DNA of 64,000 nucleotides from Pseudomonas sp. WS 5079. GTDB taxonomy: Bacteria > Pseudomonadota > Gammaproteobacteria > Pseudomonadales > Pseudomonadaceae. Below the pieces are notes generated by a model. The model was not told the DNA's origin. It ran no database searches and saw only the letters and a list, made by a program, of their open reading frames with translations. Of this stretch, positions 62,112-64,000 are shown in pieces; position 1 is the stretch's first letter; the number at the start of each line of letters is the position of its first letter. Position numbers and translations under genes: made by a program. The stretch is taken from assembly GCF_012985465.1 (NCBI RefSeq), contig NZ_JAAQWN010000003.1:548915-612914 (forward strand), read 5' to 3'.

Positions 62112-63605
62112 ATGAGCCTTATCCAGCATTTGATCAACGGCGAACTGGTTAACGATAGCGGTCGTAGCGCCGACGTCTACAACCCATCTACTGGCCAGGT
62201 GATTCACCAGGTGCCATTGGCCAGCCGTGAAACCATTCAACAGGCGATCGACTCGGCCAAGGCGGCATTCCCGGCCTGGCGCAATACGCCACCGGCCAAG
62301 CGTGCCCAGGTGATGTTTCGTTTCAAGCAATTGCTGGAGCAGAACGAAGCCCGCATCTCGCAGTTGATCAGCGAAGAGCATGGCAAGACCCTGGAAGACG
62401 CCGCCGGTGAGTTGAAGCGCGGTATCGAAAACGTTGAGTACGCATGCTCGGCGCCGGAAATCCTCAAGGGCGAGTACAGCCGTAACGTCGGCCCGAACAT
62501 TGATGCCTGGTCCGACTTCCAGCCGCTGGGTGTGGTGGCGGGTATTACACCGTTCAACTTCCCGGCCATGGTGCCGCTGTGGATGTATCCGCTGGCCATC
62601 GTCTGCGGTAACTGCTTCATCCTCAAGCCATCGGAGCGCGACCCAAGCTCGACGCTGTTGATTGCGCAGTTGCTGCAGGAAGCCGGTTTGCCCAAAGGCG
62701 TGTTGAGCGTGGTGCATGGTGACAAGGGCGCGGTGGATGCGCTGATCGAGGCGCCTGAGGTCAAGGCCTTGAGTTTTGTCGGTTCGACGCCGATTGCCGA
62801 GTACATCTATTCCGAAGCGACCAAGCGCGGCAAGCGTGTACAGGCGCTGGGCGGGGCGAAGAACCATGCGGTGCTGATGCCGGATGCGGACCTGGACAAC
62901 GCGGTCAGTGCCTTGATGGGCGCAGCCTACGGTTCCTGCGGCGAGCGTTGCATGGCAATCTCGGTGGCGGTCTGTGTGGGTGACCAGGTGGCGGATGCAT
63001 TGATCGCCAAGCTGGTACCGCAGATCAAGGCGCTGAAGATTGGTGCGGGTACTTCCTGTGGCCTGGACATGGGGCCGTTGGTTTCTGCGCAGGCGCGGGA
63101 CAAGGTCAGCGGCTATATAGAAGACGGTGTGTCTTCGGGTGCTGAGCTGGTGGTCGATGGGCGTGGCTTGAGCGTTAGCGGTCATGAGGACGGCTTCTTC
63201 CTCGGTGGCTGCCTGTTTGATCGCGTGACGCCGCAGATGCGCATCTATAAGGAAGAGATCTTTGGCCCAGTGCTGTGCATCGTCCGGGTGAACAGCCTGG
63301 AAGCGGCGATGCAACTGATCAATGATCACGAATATGGCAACGGCACCTGCATCTTTACCCGTGACGGTGAGGCGGCGCGCCTGTTCTGTGACGAGATTGA
63401 AGTAGGCATGGTAGGGGTTAACGTGCCATTGCCAGTGCCGGTGGCTTATCACAGCTTCGGCGGCTGGAAGCGTTCGCTGTTTGGCGACTTGCACGCCTAT
63501 GGACCGGATGGGGTGCGTTTCTATACCCGTCGCAAGGCGATCACCCAGCGCTGGCCGCAGCGTGCCAGCCATGAGGCGTCGCAGTTCGCGTTCCCTAGTT
63601 TGTAA
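62112..63605 (+). CDS. mmsA: CoA-acylating methylmalonate/malonate semialdehyde dehydrogenase
   Basis: A 497-residue aldehyde dehydrogenase of the MmsA/IolA/BauC family. It converts malonate semialdehyde to acetyl-CoA (or methylmalonate semialdehyde to propionyl-CoA). The catalytic cysteine is C280 in GERCMAISVAV; FNFPAMVPLWM and EEIFGPVLCIV are also family motifs. The start at 62112 has AGGAG upstream. In P. aeruginosa bauB lies between bauA and bauC; here bauA is directly followed by this gene, and bauB and bauD are absent. Confidence 0.93.
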   Translation: MSLIQHLINGELVNDSGRSADVYNPSTGQVIHQVPLASRETIQQAIDSAKAAFPAWRNTPPAKRAQVMFRFKQLLEQNEARISQLISEEHGKTLEDAAGELKRGIENVEYACSAPEILKGEYSRNVGPNIDAWSDFQPLGVVAGITPFNFPAMVPLWMYPLAIVCGNCFILKPSERDPSSTLLIAQLLQEAGLPKGVLSVVHGDKGAVDALIEAPEVKALSFVGSTPIAEYIYSEATKRGKRVQALGGAKNHAVLMPDADLDNAVSALMGAAYGSCGERCMAISVAVCVGDQVADALIAKLVPQIKALKIGAGTSCGLDMGPLVSAQARDKVSGYIEDGVSSGAELVVDGRGLSVSGHEDGFFLGGCLFDRVTPQMRIYKEEIFGPVLCIVRVNSLEAAMQLINDHEYGNGTCIFTRDGEAARLFCDEIEVGMVGVNVPLPVPVAYHSFGGWKRSLFGDLHAYGPDGVRFYTRRKAITQRWPQRASHEASQFAFPSL

Positions 63606-63619
63606 GGTTGGATGAGCAG

Positions 63620-63660
63620 AAGGCCGGCCCCTTGGGGCCGGCCTTTGCGTTTTCGGGGCT
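63620..63660 (+). terminator. Intrinsic terminator after the dehydrogenase gene
   Basis: AAGGCCGGCCCC and GGGGCCGGCCTT form a 12-base stem (63620-63631 and 63634-63645), followed by T-rich sequence TTTGCGTTTTCGGGGCTTTT. It separates the bau genes from the rRNA promoter region. Confidence 0.92.
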
Positions 63661-63696
63661 TTTTTGACCGATATGACAGAATTGTGAAAGTAACGG

Positions 63697-63724
63697 TTGA
63701 CGGCGATTTATATCTGTCTATAAT
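63697..63724 (+). promoter_or_regulatory. rRNA operon promoter, first of three
   Basis: TTGACG (63697-63702), a 16-base spacer and TATAAT (63719-63724), followed by the C-rich TCGCCCCACT. The 16-base spacer and GC-rich discriminator are typical of stringently controlled rRNA promoters. Confidence 0.85.
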
Positions 63725-63842
63725 TCGCCCCACTTCCGCCGCAGTCGAAACGGAAAACTCCTTGGTAAACAAAGAGTTATGTGGTTTTCGGCAGCAGGTT
63801 GCTTCAGTTCATCGAAGCCAAAAGGAAGTTGAAAAAGAGGTG

Positions 63843-63870
63843 TTGACAGCAGCGTGTAACGCTGTAGAAT
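63843..63870 (+). promoter_or_regulatory. rRNA operon promoter, second of three
   Basis: TTGACA (63843-63848), a 16-base spacer and TAGAAT (63865-63870), with discriminator TCGCCTCCCG. The sequence before the -35 (AAAAGGAAGTTGAAAAAGAG) is A-rich, as in UP elements. Confidence 0.88.
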
Positions 63871-63952
63871 TCGCCTCCCGCTGACGAGAGATCGAAAGCG
63901 CAAGTGGTTGAAGTTGTTGAGGAAAACCTCGAAAGCTTCTGAAAATAATCAC

Positions 63953-63980
63953 TTGACAGCAAATGAGGCTGCTGTAGAAT
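63953..63980 (+). promoter_or_regulatory. rRNA operon promoter, third of three
   Basis: TTGACA (63953-63958), a 16-base spacer and TAGAAT (63975-63980), then GCGCGCCTCGG. The end of the window (GTTGAGACGA) matches what I recall of Pseudomonas rrn leaders, so a 16S gene should begin a few hundred bases further on. From 63725 to 64000 I see no protein gene. Confidence 0.88.
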
Positions 63981-64000
63981 GCGCGCCTCGGTTGAGACGA

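Noticed and set aside
63612..63884. Short open frame beginning in the terminator and spanning the rRNA promoter region
   Set aside because: It starts inside a terminator stem, has no ribosome site and covers two promoters.

Overview
This 64 kb window is a chromosomal segment of a fluorescens-group Pseudomonas. The evidence is high GC, many GTGGGAGC/TGTAGGAGC-type REP palindromes between genes, and gene order matching known Pseudomonas neighbourhoods: gcbA, DUF2333, NUDIX, SUI1 and speA; the flp-rcp-tad-ppr pilus locus; cueR-copA; and bauR-bauA. No phage, plasmid, IS element, CRISPR or tRNA was seen.

Layout. 1-9 kb: 5' end of a GcbA-type diguanylate cyclase, a DUF2333 membrane protein, NUDIX hydrolase, SUI1-like factor, arginine decarboxylase SpeA, a MATE exporter, a small DUF6124 gene with a strikingly structured 5' leader, and a DMT exporter overlapping its LysR regulator. 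9-19.4 kb: bacterial alpha-2-macroglobulin lipoprotein with PbpC, a MazG-like pyrophosphohydrolase, CmoM, and two tandem DUF4136 lipoproteins. 19.8-35.3 kb: a complete Tad/Flp pilus locus (tadG, pprA, a tadE-like pseudopilin, fppA, pprB, a DUF3613 gene, tadDCBAZ, rcpA, rcpC, and two flp genes flanking a receiver-only response regulator). 35.6-39.3 kb: a TpsB/FhaC-type outer-membrane translocator and a glycine-repeat lipoprotein.

39.5-44.3 kb: a MaoC dehydratase, FabG-like reductase and thiolase module, then a RIO-type kinase. 44.3-47.7 kb: copper homeostasis (cueR-copA and copZ, each promoter carrying a CueR-type dyad, plus an unknown periplasmic protein). 47.8-52.2 kb: Bcr/CflA exporter, MDR oxidoreductase, LysR and ArsR-like regulators. 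52.2-63.6 kb: nucleobase and beta-alanine metabolism (adenine/adenosine deaminase, 8-oxoguanine deaminase, RutR-like regulator, xanthine-type NCS2 permease, bauR, bauA, and a malonate/methylmalonate semialdehyde dehydrogenase), interspersed with a ChaA-type antiporter, an SDR and YigZ. The last 300 bases hold three tandem promoters typical of an rRNA operon whose 16S gene would lie just beyond the window.

The most interesting items are the structured leader upstream of the DUF6124 gene, in which a hairpin pairs with the ribosome binding site; the glycine-repeat lipoprotein beside a TpsB porin; the lone receiver protein between two Flp pilin genes; and several composite or nested REP palindromes, two of which supply the stop codon of the adjacent gene.
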